Assembly (NCBI GenBank): GCA_039024435.1 | Contig: JBCCQH010000042.1 | Coordinates: 1-55,035, forward strand | Source of the DNA: JBCCQH01 sp039024435 | GTDB taxonomy: Bacteria; Bacteroidota; Bacteroidia; J057; JADKCL01 | DNA: 55,035 nt | Direction: 5' to 3' | Shown: positions 10,004 to 18,880 of the stretch, piece after piece | Layout of the letters: every line of letters starts with the position of its first letter | Numbering within the stretch: the first letter of the stretch is position 1 | Notes under the pieces: generated by a model | The model's input: the letters and a program-made list of their open reading frames with translations, nothing else | Database searches by the model: none | Told to the model about the DNA's origin: nothing | Made by a program: the position numbers and the translations under genes

Positions 10004-10343
10004 CCTAAAATCCCCGACTGAGGCGCAAACTACTCAAAGTTTTCCTGCAAAATCAACTGGACCAGCCCCGGCCCCGACCCGAAAATGCCCCCTTATCCGG
10101 CGCGGGATCCCGGGTGATTGCGGGAGGGAAGCGGGTTGAGCACCGGGTTTCGTAGTGGCAGGTCGCGCATTCAAGAGTTGACCATGGAAAATCAGAAATC
10201 GACCTCCGCCGCGCGGTGTTCAAATTGATAAATTTGAATGCGTTTACGGGAAGGATCAGGGTTTGGGAAGGGCTTCCATTAACCGAAGGATGCGCGTTCA
10301 GGAAGCGCCCATTGGAAATTGAAAATCGAGCAATTGGAAATTC
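10004..10343. other. Intergenic stretch with an AT-rich palindrome
   Basis: No gene is seen in these 340 bases. An 8-4-8 inverted repeat, ttcaaatt-gata-aatttgaa, lies at 10219-10238; it could be an operator for the DUF2079 gene or a weak transcription stop for the gene at 10344-11399. A short repeated motif (attggaaatt) occurs twice at the right end. Confidence 0.5.
10219..10238. repeat. 8-4-8 inverted repeat (possible operator)
   Basis: ttcaaatt-gata-aatttgaa is a perfect inverted repeat. It has no GC-rich stem or T tract, so a protein-binding site is a better guess than a terminator. Confidence 0.45.
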
Positions 10344-10344
10344 T
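10311..10344. repeat. attggaaatt motif, two copies
   Basis: attggaaatt occurs at 10311-10320 and again at 10332-10341. The longer form attggaaattgaaaa (10311-10325) is found again, identical, just before thrA at 12188-12202. This may be a short dispersed intergenic repeat of this genome. Confidence 0.5.
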
Positions 10345-11399
10345 CAAGACGCAATACTCTGCCGAAACGCCTTCTTCAGCAACAGGCGAATGTTGCTTTC
10401 GACCACTTCTCCCATCGTCACACACCGCTGAAACAGCTCCGTCAGGTGGTGTTCCGCCAATTCCGCCCGCAACTGCTCGACTTTGTCCAAGGAAGAGATC
10501 CGGTCCGCCCGCATGATCCCCAGCAATTCATTTGTCCGCTCCCGCTCCGTCATGATCCGCGCCGCAATCATGGTCCGCTCCTCCAATTGGTACTGCCGAA
10601 CCGTCTGTGGGCTCATGTGCTGAATGCCCAAAAAGATGATGGGATTGTTTTCTTTGAAGTACTGCGGCAGGTAGAAACTTTTGCGGCCTTCGTACGACTG
10701 CTGATCAAAGTCAATCGCCCGAATCCGGTACTGCGACCCTTCGATGTCCGGCGTGATGTCGACCACGTAATTGTAGGCCCGCATATCCCCCAGTAAGCGC
10801 ACAAAACAGCGTTCGTTGAACTTGACAAACTCCTTTGCAACCCGGATCTGATCAAATTCGTGCAGCGCCGGCAGGTACTTTTTGATAAACAAGTCTCCCG
10901 GAACGCCCGGAACATGCTCCTCGATGAGCGTCTGGCCGTCCACCAGAAACTGCATCCGGTTCGGCGAGAGCAAGTCCTCCAATTCGAGGCCGTAAATCCG
11001 CGAAGCGTCCGCCGTTTTGACGTAGAAGTGGTCGTAGTTGTCGTTCAGCCGGTTGATGATCCGGACCCGAAACGGATTTGAGTTGCCGAACTTGCAAAAA
11101 TCGATTCGGGCCACGGTCAGGTGCTGGGTTACCTCGACGTCGCCCCCCGCTTTGAGCAAGGCATAGATGAAAGTCAAATTTTCGACCAACTCTTGCAACT
11201 CGTTCTGCTCGTACTGGACGGTTTCCCAATAGGTATCGTTTCCGTCGAGGTCGTACAGCGGAAAAGATCGGGTAAAGCGCCGCAAGTCTTCGTAGCGAAT
11301 GGGCAATGGCGTCTCCCGACCGTGGGTTTGCAGATAGTTCCGCAGCCCGTCTTGCACGTAGTAGGTCTTTTTCTTTTTGGAGGGGACATTCGCACGCAT
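10344..11399 (-). CDS. Conserved-looking protein with kinase-like motifs, function unknown
   Basis: A soluble protein of 351 residues that I do not recognise by name. Several motifs resemble protein-kinase or aminoglycoside-phosphotransferase folds in the right order: a Lys in a strand (YVKTA, Lys128), a hinge-like stretch (TLIEEHVPGVPGD, 158-169), a catalytic-loop-like GDMRAYN (Asp205, Asn210), and a metal-binding-loop-like IDFDQ (Asp230, Asp232). The C-terminal third is helical and charged. This is pattern inference and a structural comparison would decide it. It starts 143 bases from terD, which is transcribed the other way, so the two may share a control region. Confidence 0.55.
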   Translation of the reverse strand: MRANVPSKKKKTYYVQDGLRNYLQTHGRETPLPIRYEDLRRFTRSFPLYDLDGNDTYWETVQYEQNELQELVENLTFIYALLKAGGDVEVTQHLTVARIDFCKFGNSNPFRVRIINRLNDNYDHFYVKTADASRIYGLELEDLLSPNRMQFLVDGQTLIEEHVPGVPGDLFIKKYLPALHEFDQIRVAKEFVKFNERCFVRLLGDMRAYNYVVDITPDIEGSQYRIRAIDFDQQSYEGRKSFYLPQYFKENNPIIFLGIQHMSPQTVRQYQLEERTMIAARIMTERERTNELLGIMRADRISSLDKVEQLRAELAEHHLTELFQRCVTMGEVVESNIRLLLKKAFRQSIAS

Positions 11400-11542
11400 G
11401 GTGCAAAGATAACCATTTGCCGTTTATCACCCGCGGACCAGTTCATCCCTGCGAACCAGCGCCACCTTAGGAAAATCGGCTTGTCTGAGCCCGAAAAATT
11501 GCCGATTTTCGTCCCCTCATTCACCACCAAAAATCACTGGTT
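11400..11542. promoter_or_regulatory. Divergent control region with a 10-base inverted repeat
   Basis: This 143-base gap separates the kinase-like gene (minus) and terD (plus) and must hold both promoters. A perfect 10-base inverted repeat, gaaaatcggc (11471-11480) and gccgattttc (11501-11510), is spaced by 20 bases and ends 32 bases before the terD start. It could be a leader hairpin or an operator. Confidence 0.55.
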
Positions 11543-12094
11543 ATGGCAGTCAATCTTGTCAAGGGACAACGCATTTCCCTGGAAAAAACCGCCGGCAAAA
11601 CCCTCGGCACCGTTCGCATGGGTTTGGGCTGGGACATGGCCACCGAAGGCACCGAAATCGATCTGGACGGCTCCTGCCTCGTGCTCGACGCCAACAAAAA
11701 AATGATCGAAGCGATCTGGTACGGCGATCTGAAAAGCAAGAACCAATCCATCGTCCACAGCGGAGACAACTTGACCGGCGAAGGCGAAGGCGATGACGAA
11801 GTGATCACCGTCAAACTCAACGAGGTCTCCCCCGATGCGAAGTACCTCGCCTTCACGGTCACCAGCTACAGCGGCCACCGCTTCCCCCGCATCGAAAACG
11901 CATTTTGCCGCGTAGTGGACGAGTCGGGCACCGAGATCTGCCGCTACCAACTCTCCGATATGGAAGACAAAACCGCCATGGTCATCGCCACCCTCTACCG
12001 CCACAACGACGAGTGGAAATTCCGCGCCATCGGTGAATTCGCCATCGGCGCCACCGTCATGGACATCGTAGGAATCGTACAGCGCGTAGTTTGA
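11543..12094 (+). CDS. terD: TerD family protein
   Basis: This 183-residue protein is full length for a single TerD domain, a calcium-binding beta-sandwich. It begins with the family pattern VNLVKGQRISLEK (3-15), then GLGWDMA (27-33), DLDGSCLVLDANKK (40-53), and the acidic metal-binding loop HSGDNLTGEGEGDDE (72-86). TerD proteins are linked to tellurite resistance, phage and colicin tolerance, and stress responses through unclear mechanisms. It stands alone, without terB, terC, terZ or terE neighbours, so a complete tellurite operon is not present here. It ends 118 bases before thrA. Confidence 0.93.
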   Translation: MAVNLVKGQRISLEKTAGKTLGTVRMGLGWDMATEGTEIDLDGSCLVLDANKKMIEAIWYGDLKSKNQSIVHSGDNLTGEGEGDDEVITVKLNEVSPDAKYLAFTVTSYSGHRFPRIENAFCRVVDESGTEICRYQLSDMEDKTAMVIATLYRHNDEWKFRAIGEFAIGATVMDIVGIVQRVV

Positions 12095-12187
12095 TTTCGG
12101 AGGGCCGGATTTCTGATTGCCGATAATCTTTCCGGAGGGCCGCGAAAACCAGAAACCCTATGTTGGTTGCGCTTTCCCAACGCACCA

Positions 12188-12202
12188 ATTGGAAATTGAA
12201 AA
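12188..12202. repeat. Second copy of the attggaaattgaaaa motif
   Basis: This copy is identical over 15 bases to 10311-10325 and lies 10 bases before the thrA start codon. The thrA leader also has two copies of ggagggccg about 36 bases apart (near 12098 and 12134), which suggests small repeated intergenic pieces. Confidence 0.45.
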
Positions 12203-12212
12203 CCCATCATTC

Positions 12213-14660
12213 ATGTTAGTTTTAAAATTCGGCGGCACTTCCGTCGCCAATGCGGAACGGATTCAGCAAGTGACCGCGATTGTCAAGCGGCGGCTTCCCC
12301 AAGCTCCCTTGGTCGTCGTGGTTTCCGCCTTTGGGGGCGTCACCGATGCGCTGATCGCGTGCTCCGCCCAGGCCGCCGCCGGTCAGGAAGATTACCTCGC
12401 CCCACTGCAACGCATCACCGACCGCAGCCTGGAAGCCGTCCGCGAACTTCTGCCCATGCAGGTCCAGTCCGGAGCCTTGGCCCAGGTCCGCATGTTGCTC
12501 AATGACCTCGAAGACGTCCTCAAAGGTGTCTTCCTCGTCCGCGAACTGTCCCCCAAGACCAAGGACCTGGTCCTGAGCTTTGGGGAGCGCCTTTCCGCCT
12601 ACATCATCGCCGAGCACTTCAAGCACCGGGGACTGCCCGCCGAACACTTTGCCAGCCCGGACCTGATCCTGACCGACCGCAACTTTGGGGATGCCCGCCC
12701 GGATTTCGCCGCCACCAATGAACGAATCAAAAACCGCCTGGGCGACCGGGAAGGCATCGCGGTGGTCGGCGGATTTGTCGCTTCTCACGCACCCAAACAG
12801 GAAATCACCACCCTCGGCCGAGGAGGATCCGACTACACCGCCGCGATCCTGGCCGCCGCCCTGGGCGCGGACCGATTGGAGATTTGGACCGACGTCAACG
12901 GCATGCTCACCGCCAACCCCCGCCAGGTCGGCGACGCCTTTACCATCCCGGTGGTGAGTTACGACGAAGCGATGGAGCTGTCCCACTTTGGCGCGAAAGT
13001 TATCTATCCGCCCACGATCCAGCCCGTGCGCGACCGAAACATCCCGATCCACGTCGGCAATACCTTTGACCCCGAAGGCCACTACACCCGCATCCAACAA
13101 GACATTCCCGCCACCAGCTACCCCGTTCGGGGCATGACCTCGATCCGGGACATTGCCTTGTTGAGCCTCAGCGGTCCAGGCATGGTCGGCGTTCCCGGCA
13201 CTTCCCGGCGCTTGTTCGGCGCCCTCGCCCGGGCATCGGTCAATGTCATCCTGATCACCCAGGCCAGTTCCGAGCATTCGATCACCTTTGCCACCCGGGA
13301 ATCTCACCTCGCCGCCGCCGAAGCCGCGGTCAACGAAGAATTTGCCTACGAAATCTCCACCGGAAAGGTCACCCCCCTCAAAGTCGAATCCGGCCTGGCC
13401 ATCATCGCGATTGTCGGAGAAAACATGAAAAACCGCGTGGGCCTGAGCGGGCAAATGTTCAGCGCCCTCGGCAGCAATGGGGTCAACATCCGCGCGATTG
13501 CCCAGGGCTCCTCGGAACGGATCATTTCCGCCGTGATCGAAGCCGGCGACGCCGGAAAGGCCCTCAATGTCCTCCACGAAGCCTTTTTTACCGACACCGT
13601 CAAAGCCCACCTCTTCATCGTCGGGGTCGGGACCGTGGGCCGGGTGCTCCTCACCCAGATCGCCGAGCAGCAGCCCTGGCTGCTCGATCAACTGGGGGTC
13701 GACCTCAAAGTCGTGGCCCTCGCCAACACGCGCAAAATCGCATTTTCCGAAATCGGAATCGACCTCGCCGATTGGAAAACCCAGTTGGAGAACAGCGCAC
13801 AAGCGATGAGCATGGGCGAGTTTGTCCGGCAAATGCAAGCCGCCAACCTCCACAATTCCATCTTCATCGACAATACCGCATCCGCCGAAGTGGCCCAATT
13901 TTATCCCCAGATTTTGCGGGCGAATATTTCCGTCGTGACGCCCAATAAAATCGCCGCGTCCTCCGGGTACGCCCACTACCGCACGCTGAAGCAGACCGCC
14001 CAGCGCTACGGGGTGAAGTACCTTTTTGAGACGAATGTCGGGGCGGGACTGCCCGTGATCGGCACCCTCAAGGACCTCATTCGCAGTGGGGACCGCATCC
14101 ACCGCATCGAAGCCGTGCTTTCCGGAACGCTCAACTTCCTCTTCAACCACTTCAAAGCGGGGACCAGATTCGTCGACATCGTGCAGCAAGCCAAGGCCGA
14201 AGGCTACACCGAACCCGACCCCCGGATCGACCTAAGCGGCGTAGATGTGATGCGCAAAATCCTCATTCTCGCCCGAGAGGCCGGTTACGAAATGGAGATG
14301 GCCGATATCGCGCTCAAGTCTTTCCTGCCCCCGGAATGCCAGGAAACCGAAAGCATCGAAGATTTTTACGCGCAACTCGAAGCCCACGCCGACCACTTCG
14401 ACGCCCTGCGCCAGGCGGCGGACGACAAAGCAGAACGGCTCAAGGTCGCCGCGGTCCTCGACGCCGGGCAAGCCTCCGTGGAATTGCGGTCTTATCCGCA
14501 AGGGCATCCCTTTTTTGAACTGCACGGCAAGGACAACATCGTGCTGTTCACCACCGACCGCTACCGGGAACAACCACTGGTCGTGAAGGGAGCCGGCGCC
14601 GGCGCCGAAGTCACCGCCATGGGCATATTTGCCGATATCATCCGGGTGGTCAATGTCTAA
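12213..14660 (+). CDS. thrA: Bifunctional aspartokinase / homoserine dehydrogenase (ThrA type)
   Basis: ThrA phosphorylates aspartate (first step of the Asp-family pathway) and later reduces aspartate semialdehyde to homoserine. The N-terminal kinase begins LKFGGTSVANAERIQQV (KFGGTS at 5-10), with TTLGRGGSDYTAA and the aspartate-site region downstream. Two ACT regulatory domains follow (about 310-460). The dehydrogenase starts at the NAD(P) loop GVGTVGRVLL (about 470-479) and contains DLSGVDVMRKILILARE near residue 675. At 815 residues it matches E. coli ThrA (820). I chose the ATG at 12213, because the 32 residues an earlier start would add (MPIIFPEGR...) do not fit the family. The ACT domains imply feedback control by threonine, as in the family. 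Confidence 0.97.
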   Translation: MLVLKFGGTSVANAERIQQVTAIVKRRLPQAPLVVVVSAFGGVTDALIACSAQAAAGQEDYLAPLQRITDRSLEAVRELLPMQVQSGALAQVRMLLNDLEDVLKGVFLVRELSPKTKDLVLSFGERLSAYIIAEHFKHRGLPAEHFASPDLILTDRNFGDARPDFAATNERIKNRLGDREGIAVVGGFVASHAPKQEITTLGRGGSDYTAAILAAALGADRLEIWTDVNGMLTANPRQVGDAFTIPVVSYDEAMELSHFGAKVIYPPTIQPVRDRNIPIHVGNTFDPEGHYTRIQQDIPATSYPVRGMTSIRDIALLSLSGPGMVGVPGTSRRLFGALARASVNVILITQASSEHSITFATRESHLAAAEAAVNEEFAYEISTGKVTPLKVESGLAIIAIVGENMKNRVGLSGQMFSALGSNGVNIRAIAQGSSERIISAVIEAGDAGKALNVLHEAFFTDTVKAHLFIVGVGTVGRVLLTQIAEQQPWLLDQLGVDLKVVALANTRKIAFSEIGIDLADWKTQLENSAQAMSMGEFVRQMQAANLHNSIFIDNTASAEVAQFYPQILRANISVVTPNKIAASSGYAHYRTLKQTAQRYGVKYLFETNVGAGLPVIGTLKDLIRSGDRIHRIEAVLSGTLNFLFNHFKAGTRFVDIVQQAKAEGYTEPDPRIDLSGVDVMRKILILAREAGYEMEMADIALKSFLPPECQETESIEDFYAQLEAHADHFDALRQAADDKAERLKVAAVLDAGQASVELRSYPQGHPFFELHGKDNIVLFTTDRYREQPLVVKGAGAGAEVTAMGIFADIIRVVNV

Positions 14661-15597
14661 GCCCATGCCGAACTCCATCACCGTCTTCAGCCCGGCCACC
14701 GTCGCCAATGTCGCCTGCGGATTTGACATCCTGGGCCTCGCCCTAGACCTGCCCGGCGATACAATTACCCTGCACCGGAGCGATGCGCCGGGCATCCGCA
14801 TCACCCGAATCACCGGAGCGGAAGGCTTGCCGACCGATCCCGCGCAAAATGTCTGCGGCGTGGCGATTCAAGCTTTGCTCGATGCCTTGGGGAGCACTCA
14901 AGGATTCGAATTGGAACTGGAAAAAGGCATTCCTCCGGGCAGCGGCATCGGATCGAGTGCGGCGAGTGCGGCGGGAGCGGTCTTCGCGGCCAATGAATTG
15001 CTGGGCGGGCCTTTTCGCCGCGCCGACCTCGTGCCCTTCGCGATGGAAGGCGAAAAGCTGGTTTCGGGCGTCGCCCACGCCGACAATGTTGCACCCGCGC
15101 TTCTGGGCGGATTCGTCCTGGTGCGCAGCTACGCCCCGCTCGACCTCGTGCCGATTGCCACGCCGGAGCGGCTGTGCTGTGCAGTCATCCACCCCCACAT
15201 CGAAGTCAAAACCGCCGATGCGCGGCGCATCCTCAGGCGGGACATTTCGCTGGCCGCCGCCATCCGGCAGTGGGGCAATGTCGGGGGACTGGTCGCTGGC
15301 CTGCTCACCAATGACCTCGACCTCGTGGGCCGGTCTCTCGAAGACGTGGTCGTGGAGCCGGTCCGGTCGATTTTGATTCCCGGATACGAAGAAGTCAAGA
15401 CCGCCGCCCTGGCCTCGGGGGCACTCGGTTGCAGCATCAGCGGGTCGGGACCATCGATTTTTGCCCTGTGCGACGGCATCGAATCCGCCCGGCACGTGCG
15501 GGACATCATCGCGCAAACCTACCGCGAACTGGGGCTGGAATTCAAAGTCTACGCCTCGCCGGTAAACAGGGCCGGGGTGCGCATCGTGGAGCCGTGA
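14653..15597 (+). CDS. thrB: Homoserine kinase
   Basis: ThrB phosphorylates homoserine to O-phosphohomoserine for threonine synthesis. It is a GHMP-family kinase with the N-terminal strand SITVFSPATVANVACGFD, the ATP-binding loop PPGSGIGSSAASAAG (about residues 95-109), and the C-terminal SISGSGPSIFAL motif. The ATG at 14653 gives 314 residues, normal for the family, and overlaps the thrA stop by 8 bases (ATGTCTAA), indicating translational coupling. No thrC follows; the next gene is on the other strand, so threonine synthase must be encoded elsewhere. Confidence 0.96.
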   Translation: MSKPMPNSITVFSPATVANVACGFDILGLALDLPGDTITLHRSDAPGIRITRITGAEGLPTDPAQNVCGVAIQALLDALGSTQGFELELEKGIPPGSGIGSSAASAAGAVFAANELLGGPFRRADLVPFAMEGEKLVSGVAHADNVAPALLGGFVLVRSYAPLDLVPIATPERLCCAVIHPHIEVKTADARRILRRDISLAAAIRQWGNVGGLVAGLLTNDLDLVGRSLEDVVVEPVRSILIPGYEEVKTAALASGALGCSISGSGPSIFALCDGIESARHVRDIIAQTYRELGLEFKVYASPVNRAGVRIVEP

Positions 15598-15635
15598 GTG
15601 GCATGGGCCCATCCCCTCCCCAGCGGTAGTTCAGA

Positions 15636-16925
15636 TCACCTTGCTTCCCGGAAAAAGCGGAAACGGCGGTTGCGGAAGTCGATCCGGACCGTTCCCCGCC
15701 CCAGTATATCCTGGCCGATCACTCCGTCGAACCGCATCAATTCTTCTTTGGCATTGGGCTCTTCGGGAAACCCCTCCGCCGCAGCCATCTCCACGAGTTG
15801 CTCCCCGAGCACCAGCCGGACCCGTTCCAGTTGATCGGTGCGCATCAGCTTGGTGGCCCCCACTCCGGTGCGCAAAGTTCGGGTCTGGTTTCTGGGAACG
15901 ACACCAAGCTTGGGATAGGCCGAGGGGTGAAAAAACGTTTTCGCCGATCCCGTGTCCAGCTTGAGGCGCAAGGTGCAGCCCGGGGGAGTCGCCACTTCCA
16001 CAAAAGGTTGCCAGTACCACCCGATCTGGGGCGAATCCGCCGGATCGGGTTGCGAGGGGCGCAGGGTCAGAGTGCGCCCCGGAACGTTCAGCTCCACGTC
16101 CAATTCCCGCAGCAACGGCCAACCTACAATGCCGTCGATCCGCAACAGCGGAATGCCGAACAGCCGCAAGGCCAGATCGCGCTTGCGCAGAATCACCGCG
16201 GGCTGGTTCCGGGCACAAAAGCCGCCGATTTCCAGAGAATCGATCACCGCCGGACGGCCCCAGACCCGGTGCCGGGTGGAGGTTCCAATTTCGGCATAGC
16301 CGCCCAGCGGAGCGATGCCCACGGCCTGCGCGATCCGCGACGAAAGCACCGTGACCCCTGCCCCCGTATCCACCCAAAACCAATGAGAAACCCCATTGAC
16401 CTTGACCTCAACCAGGGGATTCTTACCGGAACTGATCCGCATCGGAACGGATACTGTGGAATCCGGAAACGCAAAGGTCGGGGTTCGGCTCCCTTCGGCC
16501 CAGGCGGTAGCCATCCGGGGAAAAGCATCGTTGCGATCCGCCCCTTTTATCCGTCCGATCCGCGCGTAGTCGCCCCGCGACCAAGCGTAAGCGTATTCCA
16601 CTTCCGTCCAGGGCAAGGCCCCCGCATCTTCCGGTGGCTGAGGAAAGCCCCCATCACTGCCACTTTGCCAGATCACTTGGGTGACCGCCTGGCTCCACCA
16701 CAATTCAGCCTCCGTTTCCGCCAGCGTTACCGCCGCCAAAAAGTCTCCCTGGGCCAGGGCCGCCGAAAATTTGGCGGGACCGGGCCGTTCACACTCAACC
16801 GTGTCTGGCTCTATAGCGGTGGGAAAGGAGATATTCTGCGCCAAAGCATTCGTTTTCGCCAGGCAAAGCGCACCGACAAGAAGCTGATAAAAGAGACGGG
16901 GCCGGACAATCGGAGGACAGGACAT
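15636..16925 (-). CDS. Secreted protein with two retropepsin-like aspartyl protease domains
   Basis: This 429-residue protein has a signal peptide (residues about 1-29, ending TNALAQ). After an N-terminal helical region (about 45-150) it has two copies of the retropepsin-type pattern. The first has WVDTGAGVTVLS (Asp186) and later DGIVGWPLL (264-272). The second has LKLDTGSAKTFFHP (Asp324) and DGVIGQDIL near residue 405. Each DTG plus hydrophobic-Gly pair is the hallmark of one lobe, so the protein could form a pepsin-like active site within one chain. Such proteins are common in Bacteroidota periplasm and envelope, with unknown substrates. It converges on thrB with only 38 bases between the stops. 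Confidence 0.8.
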   Translation of the reverse strand: MSCPPIVRPRLFYQLLVGALCLAKTNALAQNISFPTAIEPDTVECERPGPAKFSAALAQGDFLAAVTLAETEAELWWSQAVTQVIWQSGSDGGFPQPPEDAGALPWTEVEYAYAWSRGDYARIGRIKGADRNDAFPRMATAWAEGSRTPTFAFPDSTVSVPMRISSGKNPLVEVKVNGVSHWFWVDTGAGVTVLSSRIAQAVGIAPLGGYAEIGTSTRHRVWGRPAVIDSLEIGGFCARNQPAVILRKRDLALRLFGIPLLRIDGIVGWPLLRELDVELNVPGRTLTLRPSQPDPADSPQIGWYWQPFVEVATPPGCTLRLKLDTGSAKTFFHPSAYPKLGVVPRNQTRTLRTGVGATKLMRTDQLERVRLVLGEQLVEMAAAEGFPEEPNAKEELMRFDGVIGQDILGRGTVRIDFRNRRFRFFREAR

Positions 16926-17239
16926 AGATGCTTTTTTCAGCTAAACGCAAGCCGTGTCAATCTATTGCTGGGTCAAGCCCAACTTTTCCTCTAACCGGCC
17001 CTTGCGTGGCCCAGGTTCGATTTTGGGATTGCGCCGACGTGACTTTGCTTGCCATCAATGCGGAATTTTTTCGCTTGTAGGTGGGCGAGCACGTGCTGCG
17101 AATGCATTTTCTGGCGCTGGATCATAACAAACCCTTGCCCTCAGCTTGAATCGCAATTCCGCCCGGACGTATCCCCATTTTCGGCGTTGCTGCGATCCAA
17201 AAAGCCGTATAATTGCCGCTCAATTTGTAGCATTTCGCC
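16926..17239. promoter_or_regulatory. Divergent intergenic region
   Basis: This stretch separates the aspartyl-protease gene (minus) from the lipoprotein gene (plus), so both promoters should lie here. Near the lipoprotein start an AT-rich patch (gtataattgccgctcaatttg, 17208-17227) could contribute a -7 box; the match to TAnnTTTG is imperfect. I see no gene. Confidence 0.4.
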
Positions 17240-18586
17240 ATGAAGCAAATCATTCGCCCCTTTGCCGCTCTTGTTTCGCTGTTCATCTGCGCGTCCGGCT
17301 GTGTCCCTTCCGGAGGCGAGTCGAAAGGCAGCACACCGGAAGTGAGCGCCCCCCCGGCCAAAGCCGTCACTTTTCCGCTAGCCATTCGCGAGTTTTCTGA
17401 CGCAGAATACCCGGACAACCCTGACATCGGATACCGTGCAGCGGGCTACCGCAACGATTTCTTCACCGGCGGGCGCGTCACGGGAAATGAAAAAGAAGGC
17501 TACAACTTGGAGTTTTATGGTCGGGCAGAGGTTTCGGACACGGTCCGCTTCAAAAACGTGGACCTGAGCGAGTTCATCCCTACGATTCCCGCCCACGTGC
17601 GTGAGGACGATTACCTCACCCGCATTGCCTTGCTCAACCAGGAATTCAACCGGAACCAAGTGCGTTTCGGTCCGGACAAATTTACCAGCACCAATTCCCA
17701 GATCGTGCGCACCGATGTCGCGCGGAATTGCTTGAACGCCTATCTCTGGGAAGTGATCTTGTTCCGGGACAGCGCAGGCCGTCCGCAACCGGCCTACCAC
17801 GGCTGGTTTGATTTTCCCCACGACCTGTACGCACAGTTGTTTGCCGAGAAAAACGGCGTGCCCTTTGCGGATTACCGCAACGTCCTGGAGGACTGGCAAG
17901 ATCTGGAAAGCGCTCCGATAAATCTGGACCGCTTGCGCAAAGTACTGCGGCCAGTTGCAGCCGAAGTTTCCGACGAAAGTGACGCGATGTATCCGGTCGC
18001 GGGCGCCCGGAAAAAAAAGTTCAAGGAAATCATCTACCCAGAAAACTTCCGCACCATGCGGGAATTGCAGACCGATAGCGCGCGCTTCGCGACGTTTACA
18101 CCACCCGGATTTTACGACCGATCAAATCCCAAAACGACTGAGCTGGGCCGATTTTTCCGTCTGGAAGACGCTGCCGTCCGCGAGGTAAGCAGTCCAGTTT
18201 CGCTGGACACCCTGCTGGAGATAGAGCTGACTTTTCGGCACCGGCGGCGCGATGAGGTAACGCGATTGCTGCTCGGTGGTCTGGATCCCGATCAGTTTCC
18301 CACACTGCCGGTGAGCGAAGCAAATGCAGGCTGGAAAAGCTCAATGGGCATCAGCAATCACCCCTTTTACGAGACCGCCGTGGCCCACAATGCCACCAAA
18401 ACAGCAAAAAATCCTTATTATGCCTTGCTTTTGGATGAGGCTGGCCAATTTTTAGACAGTCATACCATTGGAATTGATGGGCCCATTTTTCACTTAGGCG
18501 CGGAAACCGAATCTATTTTGCATTTGTGGCTACTGTCGTTCGAACGCCACGCTTTGGTCGGGCATTACCGTTTCAACTTGAAGTAA
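17240..18586 (+). CDS. Lipoprotein of unknown function
   Basis: A 448-residue protein with a lipoprotein signal: basic start, hydrophobic stretch, and Cys21 in CASGC, followed by a Ser/Gly/Pro-rich tether. The mature part is acidic and aromatic, with no transmembrane segments. I recognise no domain. A Trp/Tyr/Phe-rich centre (AYHGWFDFPHDLYAQLF, about 174-190) and a C-terminal beta-rich end (FERHALVGHYRFNLK) suggest a compact exported domain. The ATG at 17240 gives the expected signal length. It precedes the tail cluster, but 620 bases separate them and no functional link is evident. Confidence 0.7.
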   Translation: MKQIIRPFAALVSLFICASGCVPSGGESKGSTPEVSAPPAKAVTFPLAIREFSDAEYPDNPDIGYRAAGYRNDFFTGGRVTGNEKEGYNLEFYGRAEVSDTVRFKNVDLSEFIPTIPAHVREDDYLTRIALLNQEFNRNQVRFGPDKFTSTNSQIVRTDVARNCLNAYLWEVILFRDSAGRPQPAYHGWFDFPHDLYAQLFAEKNGVPFADYRNVLEDWQDLESAPINLDRLRKVLRPVAAEVSDESDAMYPVAGARKKKFKEIIYPENFRTMRELQTDSARFATFTPPGFYDRSNPKTTELGRFFRLEDAAVREVSSPVSLDTLLEIELTFRHRRRDEVTRLLLGGLDPDQFPTLPVSEANAGWKSSMGISNHPFYETAVAHNATKTAKNPYYALLLDEAGQFLDSHTIGIDGPIFHLGAETESILHLWLLSFERHALVGHYRFNLK

Positions 18587-18713
18587 GCGGCCCGTCCACT
18601 CAAGTCCCAATTGAGCCGGTATTTTTGAGAGACTCAGCCAATCATACATCCCTTATGGCAATAAATAAATCATTAATGTACACATTAAATACCGATTGAC
18701 TTGAATTTGATGG

Positions 18714-18743
18714 TTGACACATCCATAAATTATTCAATTTTTG
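18714..18743 (+). promoter_or_regulatory. Possible Bacteroidota promoter (TTG, 19 bases, aaTTTTTG)
   Basis: A TTG (18714-18716) is followed after exactly 19 bases by aatttttg (18736-18743), which differs from the Bacteroidota -7 consensus TAnnTTTG at the first position. If used, transcription would start about 460 bases before the first cluster gene. Confidence 0.3.
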
Positions 18744-18871
18744 TATCCATTTTAGGTGAAATATTATTTATTCTTTCTTGCACGTATTTGACCCCACAGC
18801 CAAATTTCCTACCTTAGGAACTGATCTTGAATATAAAGGAAGGCTAAAAACAACCCCGCACAATCTGATAC

Positions 18872-18880
18872 TGTGTACAC
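18872..18880. promoter_or_regulatory. tgtgtacac palindrome, possible operator
   Basis: tgtgtacac contains the 8-base palindrome gtgtacac. The same nine bases occur in the second intergenic region of the cluster (35611-35619), inside a longer palindrome next to a -7 box. A shared regulator site is possible. Confidence 0.35.

Noticed and set aside
12095..12212. Threonine attenuator leader before thrA
   Set aside because: No short open frame rich in Thr or Ile codons and no terminator/antiterminator pair were visible; only a weak hairpin near 12163-12189.
12222..14189. A 655-residue open frame on the minus strand opposite thrA
   Set aside because: It is a mirror of a GC-rich real gene; the protein has no family character and thrA is certain.
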